From: Jongsikchunia kroppenstedtii DSM 45133
GTDB lineage: Bacteria; Actinomycetota; Actinomycetes; Mycobacteriales; Mycobacteriaceae
DNA length: 64,000 bases
Assembly (NCBI RefSeq): GCF_000380485.1
Contig: NZ_AQYG01000046.1
Location: forward strand, 124,001 to 188,000
Direction: 5' to 3'
Both the position numbers and the translations under genes were made by a program. This document shows, piece after piece, positions 54,998 through 63,384 of this stretch. Under the pieces are notes generated by a model. It did not search any database. It was given only the letters and a program-made list of their open reading frames with translations, and had not been told where the DNA came from. The first letter of the stretch is position 1. Each line of letters opens with the position of its first letter.

Positions 54998-56182
54998 TCA
55001 GGCGATGCGGGCCGGTTCGGCAACGCCGGCCAGTCCGATCAGGATGCGCGCGACCGGGTCGATCAGTCGGTCGTCGAAGTCGTAGCGGGCGCTGTGCAGT
55101 GGAACCCCGGCGTCCTCCGGTGAGCCCCCGATCAGCGCGAATGCGCCCGGAATGCGCTGCAGGTAGTAGCTGAAGTCCTCCGACGCCATCACCGGCGCGA
55201 CCGAGTCGTGACGCGACCAGCCATCACCGAATTCGGCCGCCAGTCGGCCACGCAGCTCAGCGGCCGGTTCCGGATGGTTCACCGTGGCGCCGTAGCGGGC
55301 GGTGGTTTCGACGGCGGCGTCCACGCCATGCGCCGCGGCGACGGCGGTGGATATCTCGGCAATGAGATCGAAAACATGATCGCGCACATGGTCATTCGCC
55401 ACGCGGACGCTGCCCGCGAGCTCGGCGTCGTCCGGTGTGACGGTGGCGGCCGCCTCCGCTCGCAGCGAGGTCACCGCCACCACCGCCGACGACTGCGGCG
55501 ACAGCCGGCGTGCCACGATCTGTTGCAGCGCAACGGTGATCGCCGCGGCGGCCAGCACGGGGTCGCGGGTGGCCTCGGGCTGCGAGGCATGTCCGCCCTG
55601 CCCGCGGACGCCTATCTGGAAAGTTCCGTTCGCAGACATGACCGGACCATTCGGGCAGATCGCCTGGCCCAGCGGCAGACCCGGCCAGTTGTGCCAGCCG
55701 AACACCGCCTCGACCGGCCGCACGTCGGGAGCGCCGGCAAGGCAGCCGTCGGCGATCATTTCCCGCGCACCGTGGCCGCCCTCCTCGGCGGGTTGGAACA
55801 GCAACGTCACCGGCCCCGGTAGGTCGGCCTCGTGCAGTTTCAGCCAGCGAGCAACGGCGAGCAACGTCGCCGTATGCCCGTCGTGTCCGCAGGCATGCAT
55901 CACGCCGGGTTGCTGCGACCGGTAGGCATGATCGGCATCCTCGGCGATGGGCATGGCGTCTAGATCGGCGCGAAGAGCGATATGGCGGCCATCGGCACCG
56001 GCCGCGAGTTGCGCGACGGTCCCGGTGCCGGCGCACGGGCGATACTCGATGCCCATGTCGTCGAGCGCGGCGCGAACGGTGTGGGCAGTATCGACTTCAG
56101 CCCATGCGAGTTCCGGGCGTTGGTGCAGATCGTGGCGGAGTCGCTTGGCCCCGGCCACGACCGTGGGCCATTCATCTCGCAT
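54998..56182 (-). CDS. doeB2: M20 amidohydrolase, probable acetyl-diaminobutyrate deacetylase DoeB2
   Basis: A 394-residue metal-dependent M20D amidohydrolase. HDLHQRPELAWAE, ACGHDGHTA (metal His/Asp), LFQPAEEGGHGARE (catalytic Glu), and GWHNWPGLPLG are conserved. It should remove the acetyl group from N-alpha-acetyl-diaminobutyrate formed by DoeA. Classical DoeB belongs to the AstE/AspA family; the M20 form, called DoeB2, is known as an alternative. ATG 56182 has a GAGGAAG site. It is the first gene of the operon, whose leader (56183-56423) is divergent from the VOC gene. Confidence 0.82.
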   Translation of the reverse strand: MRDEWPTVVAGAKRLRHDLHQRPELAWAEVDTAHTVRAALDDMGIEYRPCAGTGTVAQLAAGADGRHIALRADLDAMPIAEDADHAYRSQQPGVMHACGHDGHTATLLAVARWLKLHEADLPGPVTLLFQPAEEGGHGAREMIADGCLAGAPDVRPVEAVFGWHNWPGLPLGQAICPNGPVMSANGTFQIGVRGQGGHASQPEATRDPVLAAAAITVALQQIVARRLSPQSSAVVAVTSLRAEAAATVTPDDAELAGSVRVANDHVRDHVFDLIAEISTAVAAAHGVDAAVETTARYGATVNHPEPAAELRGRLAAEFGDGWSRHDSVAPVMASEDFSYYLQRIPGAFALIGGSPEDAGVPLHSARYDFDDRLIDPVARILIGLAGVAEPARIA

Positions 56183-56285
56183 GCGACTTCCTCGGTCGAC
56201 GCCCGTCTCGGTCGGTTCCAACGTACCTTGAATCAAGAAGGGCCGCATCCGATAGGCGATGACGGACGAAATACCTTATCGCCGA

Positions 56286-56291
56286 ATAGTA
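56286..56291 (-). promoter_or_regulatory. Possible -10 box of the doe operon
   Basis: On the minus strand TACTAT lies about 105 nt before the doeB2 start, with a poor CTGTCA 17 nt upstream. An imperfect inverted repeat (CGATAGG at 56250-56256 and CCTTATCG at 56274-56281) just downstream could be an operator. No EnuR- or DoeX-like regulator is encoded within the window. Confidence 0.3.
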
Positions 56292-56423
56292 TTCAGCAAA
56301 GTTGTCGCTGACAGAGCGGTGTCGACGACGATCGAGTTTCGATGTGCAATGCGCGTGATACGCAGCACGATTCGGCCCGATCGGCTGGTTGACCGACCCT
56401 CGCATCCGTGATCGGATCATGCG

Positions 56424-56768
56424 ATGAGGATCGAACGCATCGCACCCATCTTGACCGTCAACGACGTTGCGACCGCGATTCAAGAGCACACCGGAGTGCT
56501 CGGAATGCACGTCGTGATGGACATGGGTTGGATCGCGTTCCTCGCCAACGACAGCGGCCTCCAGATCGGCCTGATGACCAGCGATGCGACCGCCCCCGTC
56601 AACCCGGATGTCTCCGTCTTCGTCGACGATGTGGAGGCAGCCCACAATGCGGCACTCGAGTCCGGCGTGGAGATCGTGCACCCCCTGTCGTCCGAGGAAT
56701 GGGGTGTGCGCCGATTCTTCTATCGGGACTCGTCCGGTCGGGTGATCAACGTCGGCACTCATATCTGA
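56424..56768 (+). CDS. VOC/glyoxalase-superfamily small protein
   Basis: A 114-residue single VOC-fold unit. MRIERIAPILTVNDVATAIQEH, SVFVDDVEAAHNAALESGVEIVHP and RRFFYRDSSGRVINVGTHI are typical. It lacks the full glyoxalase metal set, so it may be a dioxygenase- or bleomycin-resistance-like binder. The stop is fused with the start of the flavin monooxygenase (TGATG), so it assists that enzyme or binds the same aromatic compound. Confidence 0.84.
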   Translation: MRIERIAPILTVNDVATAIQEHTGVLGMHVVMDMGWIAFLANDSGLQIGLMTSDATAPVNPDVSVFVDDVEAAHNAALESGVEIVHPLSSEEWGVRRFFYRDSSGRVINVGTHI

Positions 56769-58294
56769 TGGCCGGTCCGATGCTCGACGTGCTGGTCATC
56801 GGGGCGGGCCCCACCGGGCTCGCCGCGGCACTCGAGCTCGCGCGGCGGGACGTCGCCGTGCGCATCATCGACGCCGCCGACCGACCGTTCGGCGGGTCAC
56901 GCGGCAAGGGGGTCACTGCGCGCACCCAGGAGATCTTCGATGATCTGGGAGTCATCGACGATCTGGAACGGGTCGGATGGCGGCATCAACCGCGACGGGT
57001 CACGGTCGGCGGCAAGGTGGTCAGTGATTCGGCGCCGGATGCGGGTGCCGAGCCGACGCCCGACCGGCCCTATCCGTCGGGCCTGATACTGCCGCAGTGG
57101 AGAACCGAAGAGATACTGCGAAACCGGCTGCGCGAGAGCGACATCCAGGTCGACTATGGCGTTCGCGCGATCTCCGCCGACGTGGTCGATGATCACGTGC
57201 AGGTGACCACGGAACGCGATTCACTGCGCGCTCGGTACGTCATCGGCTGCGATGGCGGCCACAGCGGGGTACGCGAGTGGATCGGCGCCCGGTTCGACGG
57301 CCACGGCGGAATGCAGGCGATGTATGTCGGCGACGTCGAGGTGGCCGGCCTCGCGCCTGATCGCTGGTACCAATGGACCGATCCCACAGCGGGATTCGCG
57401 GCCCTCTGCCCGTTCCGCGACTCGGCCACGTGGCAGTTCCAGGGGGTCCAGTTCGCCGCCTTCGACAACGACGGCGAGTTTGCCGAACCATCGCTGGACA
57501 CCCTGCAGCAGACGCTGAACGCAGTGACCGGAGAGCGGGCGATACAGCTGTCCGCGCCGACCTGGATGTCACGATGGCGAGTCAACGTCCGACTGTCCGA
57601 CCGGTTCCGCGAGGGCCGGATGTTCCTCGCGGGCGATGCCGCACATGTTCACTCCCCGGCGGGCGGACTGGGCATGAACACCGGCATCCAGGACGCCTAC
57701 AACCTGGGTTGGAAGCTCGCCGCCGTCCTCGATGGCCGGGCCGACGAGCGACTACTGGAAACTTATGCGACCGAACGGGTCCCGATCGCCGAATGGACAC
57801 TGGGCGTCAGCACCGCCGGACTCGAGAAGATGACCGCTGCCATGCAGGATTCGACGGCCACCACGCTGATCCCGGCGACCGAGGACGGACAGCAGCTCGG
57901 CCTGGGCTATCGCTGGAGTTCCTTGTCACATCAGACCGATGCCTACGAAACACGTTCGGGCGGAGTGCAAGCCGGCGACCGTGCTCCCGATGGACGCTGC
58001 ACCGGCCCGGACGGCAACATCATTCGGCTCTTCGACGCGTTCCGCGGAACGCACGCGGCAGTGCTCGGGATCGGCGACGCCGCCGAAGCGGCTCAGGCAC
58101 TGACATTGCGTGTGAACGTCGGACACACCCGCACGGTGACAAGCGACATCGATCAGACGCGAAATATTTACTGCGGCAGCAGTACTGGTGGACTGTATGT
58201 CGTTCGTCCGGACGGCTATATCGGCTTCGCCGGCACGGCGGACGACGACGGAGAGGCGGCGGCCTATCTGCACCTCATCGGCGCCGCCGACTAG
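56768..58294 (+). CDS. FAD-dependent aromatic monooxygenase (PHBH family)
   Basis: A 508-residue flavin hydroxylase. The FAD motif is VIGAGPTGLAAALELARRDVAVRIID (residues 10-35). The DG motif is YVIGCDGGHSGVREWIG (about 157-173), and GDAAHVHSPAGGLGMNTGIQDAYNLGWKLA near residue 292 is the GD motif. The C-terminal thioredoxin-like domain, found in phenol hydroxylase types, is present from about residue 395. The substrate is probably phenolic or polyketide-like. It is translated with the VOC gene. Confidence 0.9.
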   Translation: MAGPMLDVLVIGAGPTGLAAALELARRDVAVRIIDAADRPFGGSRGKGVTARTQEIFDDLGVIDDLERVGWRHQPRRVTVGGKVVSDSAPDAGAEPTPDRPYPSGLILPQWRTEEILRNRLRESDIQVDYGVRAISADVVDDHVQVTTERDSLRARYVIGCDGGHSGVREWIGARFDGHGGMQAMYVGDVEVAGLAPDRWYQWTDPTAGFAALCPFRDSATWQFQGVQFAAFDNDGEFAEPSLDTLQQTLNAVTGERAIQLSAPTWMSRWRVNVRLSDRFREGRMFLAGDAAHVHSPAGGLGMNTGIQDAYNLGWKLAAVLDGRADERLLETYATERVPIAEWTLGVSTAGLEKMTAAMQDSTATTLIPATEDGQQLGLGYRWSSLSHQTDAYETRSGGVQAGDRAPDGRCTGPDGNIIRLFDAFRGTHAAVLGIGDAAEAAQALTLRVNVGHTRTVTSDIDQTRNIYCGSSTGGLYVVRPDGYIGFAGTADDDGEAAAYLHLIGAAD

Positions 58295-58298
58295 GCTC

Positions 58299-58931
58299 CT
58301 AGCGGTGCGGCGCCTCGGTCAGGCCGCGCGCGACCCCTACTCCTGCACCGATTCCCGCACCGATCGCGGTCACCGGGGCGGCGGTGACGGCAGCACCGAT
58401 GGCGGCTCCCAGAACCGGACCGATCGCGAGACCGATCGGCAGGAACGGCACGCCGGCGATCAGCCCGGCCACTCCGCCGACCAATCCGCCCGCGGCAGCC
58501 AACGGGGCTCCGACGGTTACCGTCGCGATCGCCCCGCCACGGACGGAGTCACCGACGGTGTCGGCGGCCACCTGGTCTGCACGCGCCGGATCGAGGCCCA
58601 TGCTCCGGCCTGTGCGAGCGACCTCGGCTTCCGCGCCCGCCGCAGCGCCATTGATCTGCTGCGTCTGCTGCGTCGACAGCCAATCGGGCGCCGGCACCTG
58701 GAGGTCACCGGCGCGAACGGTCGCCGGCGGCGGGACCGCGGCGGCCGGATGCGGTGCCACGACCGCCGCTATCGCCGGCGCAGGCGCATTGTCGTGCGTC
58801 GGTGGCGTGGCCGCCGCGACACCCGCGACGGATGCCGCCAGCATCAACGGCGTAGATCCAGCAGCAACGAGCGTTGCCAGGCGGCGATGGTCACGGGGAG
58901 CGCGGTGACGCCCGGGCGTGCGAGTGCTCAT
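58299..58931 (-). CDS. Ala/Gly-rich secreted protein
   Basis: A 210-residue protein of unknown function. A basic start (TRTPGRHRAPRDHRR) and hydrophobic segment ending near VAAATPP suggest export. The body is Ala/Pro-rich, then a glycine-zipper-like region (VGAPLAAAGGLVGGVAGLIAGVPFLPIGLAIGPVLGAAIGAAV) that may insert into a membrane. It has no cysteines. It ends 4 nt from the convergent monooxygenase gene. Confidence 0.75.
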   Translation of the reverse strand: MSTRTPGRHRAPRDHRRLATLVAAGSTPLMLAASVAGVAAATPPTHDNAPAPAIAAVVAPHPAAAVPPPATVRAGDLQVPAPDWLSTQQTQQINGAAAGAEAEVARTGRSMGLDPARADQVAADTVGDSVRGGAIATVTVGAPLAAAGGLVGGVAGLIAGVPFLPIGLAIGPVLGAAIGAAVTAAPVTAIGAGIGAGVGVARGLTEAPHR

Positions 58932-59028
58932 GGTTTCAGTCTCCAGCTTCGAATTGACTAGCGGTCGCTAATCGATGATTCGCGTGAGACTGGTCTGCGG
59001 ATTGGTCGCAGTGCCCGAATTTTCGAAA

Positions 59029-59057
59029 CCCCGGCGATCGGTTGTCGATCGCCGGGG
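59029..59057 (-). terminator. Strong terminator after the GH43-like gene
   Basis: A perfect 12-bp stem (CCCCGGCGATCG with its complement) and GTTGT loop sit 10 nt beyond the stop of the leftward glycosidase gene. On the transcript it is followed by UUUCGAAAAUUC. The remainder of 58932-59066 is the leader of the Ala/Gly-rich protein and shows nothing else. Confidence 0.75.
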
Positions 59058-59066
59058 CTCCGCCTG

Positions 59067-60035
59067 CTAGGCCGGCTCGCGCATCACACCGGCATGCCGG
59101 ACGGTTCCGGACAGGCCCGGTAGCTCTTTGAGCGCCGACCAGGTGCGCAGCCCGTCCGTGCTGTCGGCGTAGAAGTACTTCCCACGGGTGTACGCGTCCA
59201 AGTAGATCCGCCAGGTGCCGTTCGGCAGCTGAACGACGGCCGGACCCTCCAACATCGAGCCCCAATTCGCGGTGATCGGCACCGGTGTGTAAGGACCGGT
59301 CAGCGTCGGCGCGGTCCAGTGCTCAATGACCTTCTTGGTCTCGTTCTTGGTGATGGCGTGGTATGTCCCACCGATCTTCACGATGGTGGTGTCGATGTGA
59401 TCGGCCTGGATTCCCAACGGAACCGGGAAGCTCCACACCCGCAGGCCCGGATCGAGCGCGGTCATCACATACGGCACGAAGCCGCCGCCGGTCGACATCG
59501 AGAAGACGATGTTCACCCGGCCGTTGTCGACGAACCAGTCGGGCGCCCAGGCCTTGGTGGTGAATGGCGAGAGTGAGGGCAAGCCCCTGCCCGCATCCGA
59601 GCCCGAGGAGCTGCCCAGGTTGCCCCAGCCTTTGCCGTCACCGGTGCCCGGAAGCAGGAAGCAGCACAACGGGACCGGCCAGTTCTCCATGAACGTCCAG
59701 TGGACGCGGTCGCGGCTACTGGCGAGGCCGATATTCGACGGGTCGCCTGTGGTGTAGGTGACGTAGTACGTCCCGTCGGTGTTCCGGAAGATGCTCGGGT
59801 CGCGCACCAGTCCGGTCGGCGGCGTATACGCTCCCCGCTGCAGCACCTGGTAATCGGTGCCATCCGTCGACTGGTAGACGTCCATGGTGCGGTCGCTGGC
59901 ATTGCTGAACGCCACCATCGTGTACCGCCAACCGGCCGCCGATGCGGCACCGTTGAGCCCCGGGATCGCAACGAGCAGCCCCACGACCAACAGCAGTGCC
60001 GCCGACGCGGCCGAGAAAGTTCGCTTGCTGTGCAT
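59067..60035 (-). CDS. Secreted GH43-like beta-propeller glycosidase
   Basis: A 322-residue exported five-bladed propeller. The signal peptide ends at about GAASA|AG (residue 33). VRDPSIFRNTDGTYYVTYTT holds the catalytic Asp base, DHIDTTIVKIGGTYHAITK a second conserved Asp, and MLEGPAVVQLPNGTW the Glu acid; this is the Asp/Asp/Glu triad of GH43/62. It may act on arabinose- or xylose-containing polymers, including possibly arabinogalactan fragments. ATG 60035 is chosen because the signal peptide begins there. Confidence 0.83.
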   Translation of the reverse strand: MHSKRTFSAASAALLLVVGLLVAIPGLNGAASAAGWRYTMVAFSNASDRTMDVYQSTDGTDYQVLQRGAYTPPTGLVRDPSIFRNTDGTYYVTYTTGDPSNIGLASSRDRVHWTFMENWPVPLCCFLLPGTGDGKGWGNLGSSSGSDAGRGLPSLSPFTTKAWAPDWFVDNGRVNIVFSMSTGGGFVPYVMTALDPGLRVWSFPVPLGIQADHIDTTIVKIGGTYHAITKNETKKVIEHWTAPTLTGPYTPVPITANWGSMLEGPAVVQLPNGTWRIYLDAYTRGKYFYADSTDGLRTWSALKELPGLSGTVRHAGVMREPA

Positions 60036-60193
60036 CACCGATGCAGTATCGACGAACGCGGACACGTTGTACATATGCCTGCCCACAGCGGCGGAAAATC
60101 GTTACCAACGGCCGCGGTGACAGAGCCCGCGGTGGTGGTCCCGGCACGCACTACAGTGACGGTGTCTGACCTCGCACAATCCAGGAGTTTCCG

Positions 60194-60730
60194 TTGGCGA
60201 TCAAAAGCCTGAATCACGCTGTCCTCTTCGTCTCCGACGTGGAAGTCAGCGCGCAGTTCTACTGCGATGTGCTGGGCTTCGAGCGGCTCCCGTTCGACTT
60301 TCCGGGTGGTGCATTTCTGCGCGGGTCGGCGTCGGCGAACGACCACGACCTGGGCCTGTTCCAGGCCAGCAGTCCGCGTGCGGGGGACGGTGCGGTCGGG
60401 CTGTATCACCTCGCGTGGGAGGTGGGGACGCTGGCGGAGATGGCGACCACCAAGGACCGGCTGCTGGCCGCCGGCGCGCTGCGCGGGATGTCGAACCACG
60501 CCGGCACGAAGGCGCTGTACGCCCGCGATCCCGACGGCATCGAATTCGAGGTCACCTGGCTGGTGCCCGACGCCCTGCTCGCCGACGAGTTCGGCCCCGG
60601 CTTTTCGGCGACCAGCCCGCTCGACCTGGACGCCGAGATCGAGCGGTACGGCGCCGACACTCCCGGTGGGCCGCGGACCGATCGGGCGCTGATGGCGGCG
60701 CTGATGGGGCGGATCTCGGGTACGCCTTAG
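60194..60730 (+). CDS. VOC family ring-cleaving-dioxygenase-like protein
   Basis: A 178-residue VOC protein starting with TTG at 60194 behind a CAGGAG site. KSLNHAVLFVSDVEVSAQFYCDVLGFE carries the first metal histidine, GLYHLAWEVGT the second, and GIEFEVTWLVPD the Glu. It resembles small extradiol dioxygenases such as catechol 2,3-dioxygenase-like proteins. The substrate is unknown. It stands alone on this strand. Confidence 0.84.
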   Translation: MAIKSLNHAVLFVSDVEVSAQFYCDVLGFERLPFDFPGGAFLRGSASANDHDLGLFQASSPRAGDGAVGLYHLAWEVGTLAEMATTKDRLLAAGALRGMSNHAGTKALYARDPDGIEFEVTWLVPDALLADEFGPGFSATSPLDLDAEIERYGADTPGGPRTDRALMAALMGRISGTP

Positions 60731-60738
60731 GTTTTCGG

Positions 60739-60776
60739 CGTCGCGCCGCTGTTTGATCGCCGCGCCACTGTTTGAA
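60739..60776. repeat. Two tandem 19-bp imperfect repeats
   Basis: CGTCGCGCCGCTGTTTGAT and the next 19 bases (60758-60776) differ at three positions. They lie directly after the VOC stop and run into the 3' part of the DUF1905-like fragment, which suggests a small duplication at the breakpoint that destroyed that gene. Confidence 0.55.
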
Positions 60777-60977
60777 CGCGGGCCTCGCAGTCAAACCGAG
60801 GCGCGACCAATCACTGGAGCCCATCACCGCAAGCCGCAGCCGCGCGGTGCGGTCACCAATGGTGACGCGCACGGCCGCCCGCTTGCCACCGCCCAGTTCC
60901 GCGACGTGGGCATCGGTCAGCTCGATGGCCGTGGCCGACCCATGTGGCGTCAGAGTGGTGGTGACGTTCAGCGACAT
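60768..60977 (-). pseudogene. DUF1905-like gene fragment, 3' end lost
   Basis: From ATG 60977, about 65 residues look like a DUF1905 domain (TAIELTDAHVAELGGGKRAAVRVTIGDRTARLRLAVMG...). After SRLGLTARPAF the sequence loses the family pattern, runs through the 19-bp repeat, and stays open only as antisense of the VOC gene to 60552. The normal continuation (and any OmdA domain) is missing, so the gene is probably truncated and non-functional. Confidence 0.45.
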
Positions 60978-61019
60978 ATGGCCATACTCCCCGACCGACG
61001 ATCCCATTGGAGCACTTTG

Positions 61020-61316
61020 CTATTCGCCGTCATGGTCCTTCTCGTGGAGGGCGCGCAACTCGTCCTTGGCCAGGTCCAGCACCTCGCGGCGTTCCTTGCT
61101 CAGGCCGTCACCGGCGCGATTGATGTAGAAGGTCAGCATCGACATCGCCGATCGATAGGGCGATGTGGCCTTGCGCCGATTCGAATCTTCCGCTGACTCG
61201 AGCAGCGATCGCGCGATCCGCTTGGGATCGGACCAGGTGAAGACACCGTCATCCAGATCGAGCGCATCGGAATGCTCGGTGACATCTTGCGACCACTTCT
61301 CCTTCTTCTCGGCCAT
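61020..61316 (-). CDS. DUF3175 protein
   Basis: A 98-residue protein that matches the DUF3175 family along its whole length: MAEKKEKWSQDVTEHSDALD, then FTWSDPKRIARSLLESAE, then YRSAMSMLTFYINRAG and a charged C-terminal helix. It is cytoplasmic with no cysteines. The function is unknown. Confidence 0.85.
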   Translation of the reverse strand: MAEKKEKWSQDVTEHSDALDLDDGVFTWSDPKRIARSLLESAEDSNRRKATSPYRSAMSMLTFYINRAGDGLSKERREVLDLAKDELRALHEKDHDGE

Positions 61317-61540
61317 GCCCCGATTGTCGGCCGATCATCGGCCTAACGAAAGGGCACACTCGATATCGCAGGAGCGGCGCGCCCGAGCGCCACCTACGGT
61401 CACACTGCGCGGACCACACCCATGCAGCGGCCGACATCAACTTTGTTCGGTGAGATCGATCGGGGCCGAAAATCGCTGCGAACGGTTGGGAGATTTGGCG
61501 GTTCTGGACCGACAAGCCGGAATACCGGCGACGATTAGGT

Positions 61541-61738
61541 ATGCCAAACGTAAGAGTATGGCCCAAAGCCGTCGAGGCCGGCGATGTCATCGATCACGAC
61601 GGCGTCGAGGTCACCGTGGAGTCGGTGGTCGTGAACACGGCGACGGTCACCTACGTCTGTCATACCAATGACGGCGACGAGGTTGAGTTCGATTGGGATC
61701 TCGACGACTGGGTCGGGGTGCGGCGCGACGAGCGTTGA
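61541..61738 (+). CDS. Small acidic protein
   Basis: A 65-residue acidic protein (MPNVRVWPKAVEAGDVIDHD... ending in VEFDWDLDDWVGVRRDER) with alternating short strands, like a small SH3-like barrel. Codon use fits the genome. I recognise no family. The upstream gap to DUF3175 (61317-61540, 224 nt) shows nothing I can name. A run of C residues follows its stop. Confidence 0.6.
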   Translation: MPNVRVWPKAVEAGDVIDHDGVEVTVESVVVNTATVTYVCHTNDGDEVEFDWDLDDWVGVRRDER

Positions 61739-61815
61739 CGATTCACCCCCCCCCGACCAGGGTCCGACACCGTCTGATCCTCTCGGACGGAGTCGCTGTG
61801 ATCATCTGACAAACG

Positions 61816-62541
61816 TCAGTCCATCCCGCGTTTGCCTGGCGTCCAGAACGGTTTGGTGACGATGCTGCGGCGGTTCCAGCCGCGATCGCGCACCAGGTAG
61901 GTGCGCACCAACTGGATCGTTCGGGCCTCGCCCGCGAGGTAGGCCACACCACCGTCGACATCAGGCAGGTCGAGGGCGGCGACCGCGTCCACCATGTCGG
62001 CGCTCGAAGCCGCGGAACGACCGTCCCGGGTCACGCGCGTCAGTTCTCGTGGCAGTTCGATGTGGTCGCCGACGGAGTTCGCCTGATGGACGCCGACGAC
62101 CGGCACCTCCGGGTCGATCTCGCGCAGTAGCGACCCGAATGCAGGTGCCGCCGTCTCCTCTCCGGCGAACAGGTACCAGGTGGCGTCGGGCCGGCGCTTC
62201 AATCCGCGCGTGTCACGGAAGAATGCGGCGTAGTCGCCTGTCTTCACCGTGTTCAGCCACTGCAGACCGGGGCCGTCGGGCGACTTTCGGTCGTAGACGA
62301 TGATGTCGAGCCAACCTTGCACTGGGTCACTGTCCCAGATGCTGTAACACCGCAATGTCATGATTGATGACATCCGCACACGGATGTGATCTCCAACGTT
62401 CCATTCGTAGCCGACGAGTTTCGGCCCCTCCATCCGGATACGCGTGGATGTCGGCGTGAGGCGTTCGATATGGGTGACGTGGCCGCCGCTGAGCAGCATT
62501 CGCCCGAGATCGAACCGCGAGCCGGTATCAACAGTGGCCAT
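61816..62541 (-). CDS. Siderophore-interacting FAD reductase
   Basis: A 241-residue flavoprotein of the SIP/ViuB family that reduces ferric siderophores to release iron in the cytoplasm. RCYSIWDSDP is the FAD-binding RxYS-type motif and YLFAGEETAAPAFGSLL the NAD(P)-binding loop. YLAGEARTIQLVRTYLVRDRGW and the terminal KPFWTPGKRG complete the signature. It is divergent from an AraC regulator, with a DtxR-like palindrome between them. The siderophore uptake genes are not in this window. Confidence 0.9.
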   Translation of the reverse strand: MATVDTGSRFDLGRMLLSGGHVTHIERLTPTSTRIRMEGPKLVGYEWNVGDHIRVRMSSIMTLRCYSIWDSDPVQGWLDIIVYDRKSPDGPGLQWLNTVKTGDYAAFFRDTRGLKRRPDATWYLFAGEETAAPAFGSLLREIDPEVPVVGVHQANSVGDHIELPRELTRVTRDGRSAASSADMVDAVAALDLPDVDGGVAYLAGEARTIQLVRTYLVRDRGWNRRSIVTKPFWTPGKRGMD

Positions 62542-62559
62542 GAGTCGTCTCCTCGAAAG

Positions 62560-62573
62560 TTAGGTTTACCTAA
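62560..62573. promoter_or_regulatory. TTAGGT-TT-ACCTAA iron-box-like palindrome
   Basis: A perfect 14-bp inverted repeat with the half-site TTAGGT of the DtxR/IdeR consensus, but with a shorter spacer than the 19-bp box. It lies 18 nt upstream of the SIP start and 16 nt before the AraC ATG, so one iron-sensing repressor could control both. Confidence 0.6.
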
Positions 62574-62589
62574 GGCTAAAGTGTCCCAA

Positions 62590-63384
62590 ATGCGCATGGC
62601 GGACCATCGATGCCCCGAAACGGCCACCGATCTCGGTGGCTCGCCGATCCTGAGCATCGGGCACGGGATGGTCGCGCCGGCGATGGCTCTGCCGGCCGCT
62701 CACTCTCATCCCGAGCCGTTGCTCATGGGAGCGGCGACCGCGACGGTCACGGTGACGACCGGCGGGCGGGACTGGCTGGTACCTCCGGGTTACGGCCTGT
62801 GGATCCCGGGCGGTGTCGAGCATTCGGGTGAGGTACTGCGGCGCGGTGAGGGTTTCACACTCGTTTTCGCAGCCGACCGCTCCCCGATCGACTGGCCGGA
62901 GCCGACCGGTGTGGCCGTCGGCCCCCTTCTGCGTGAGCTCATCGTTCACCTGCAGCGAACCGAGCACGACGATCCGACACGGCCGGCCGCCGAGACCCTG
63001 CTGTTCACACTGCTCAGGCCGGCACCATCGCATGACTTGCGACTCGTCATGCCGACCGATCCGCGGATCAGACCGATCGCCGACCAACTCGTCGCCGACC
63101 CGTCCGACGATCGAGGCGTCGACGCGTGGGCCGACGAGGTGCACGTCGGCGTGCGCACCCTGTCCCGGTTATTCGCCGCCGAGACGGGTCTACCTTTTGC
63201 TCGGTGGCGTATCCATGCTCGCGTCCATGCAGCCATCGGGCTGCTCGCCGGCGGCGTACCTGTCGACGCCGTCGCCCGCGCGGTCGGCTATCGCAAGACC
63301 AGCGCATTCATCGCCGCGTTCAGTCGGGTGACCGGCCAGACTCCCGGCACCTACCGGGACGCGAACCGACCGGAACTGCATTAA
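62590..63384 (+). CDS. AraC family transcriptional regulator
   Basis: A 264-residue regulator. The N-terminal cupin (HSHPEPLLMGAATATVTVTTGGRDWLVPPGYGLWIPGGVEHSGEV) is a sensor. The C-terminal double helix-turn-helix (about 175-255) contains WADEVHVGVRTLSRLFAAETGLPFARWR and VDAVARAVGYRKTSAFIAAFSRVTGQTPGTYR. Such regulators beside SIP genes usually respond to siderophore or iron state. ATG 62590, 62596 or GTG 62581 can start it. The stop overlaps the convergent ychF stop. Confidence 0.9.
   Translation: MRMADHRCPETATDLGGSPILSIGHGMVAPAMALPAAHSHPEPLLMGAATATVTVTTGGRDWLVPPGYGLWIPGGVEHSGEVLRRGEGFTLVFAADRSPIDWPEPTGVAVGPLLRELIVHLQRTEHDDPTRPAAETLLFTLLRPAPSHDLRLVMPTDPRIRPIADQLVADPSDDRGVDAWADEVHVGVRTLSRLFAAETGLPFARWRIHARVHAAIGLLAGGVPVDAVARAVGYRKTSAFIAAFSRVTGQTPGTYRDANRPELH

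Noticed and set aside
61745-61754. Run of C residues after the small acidic gene, possible frameshift
   Set aside because: It lies outside coding sequence, between convergent genes; no interrupted protein is seen around it.
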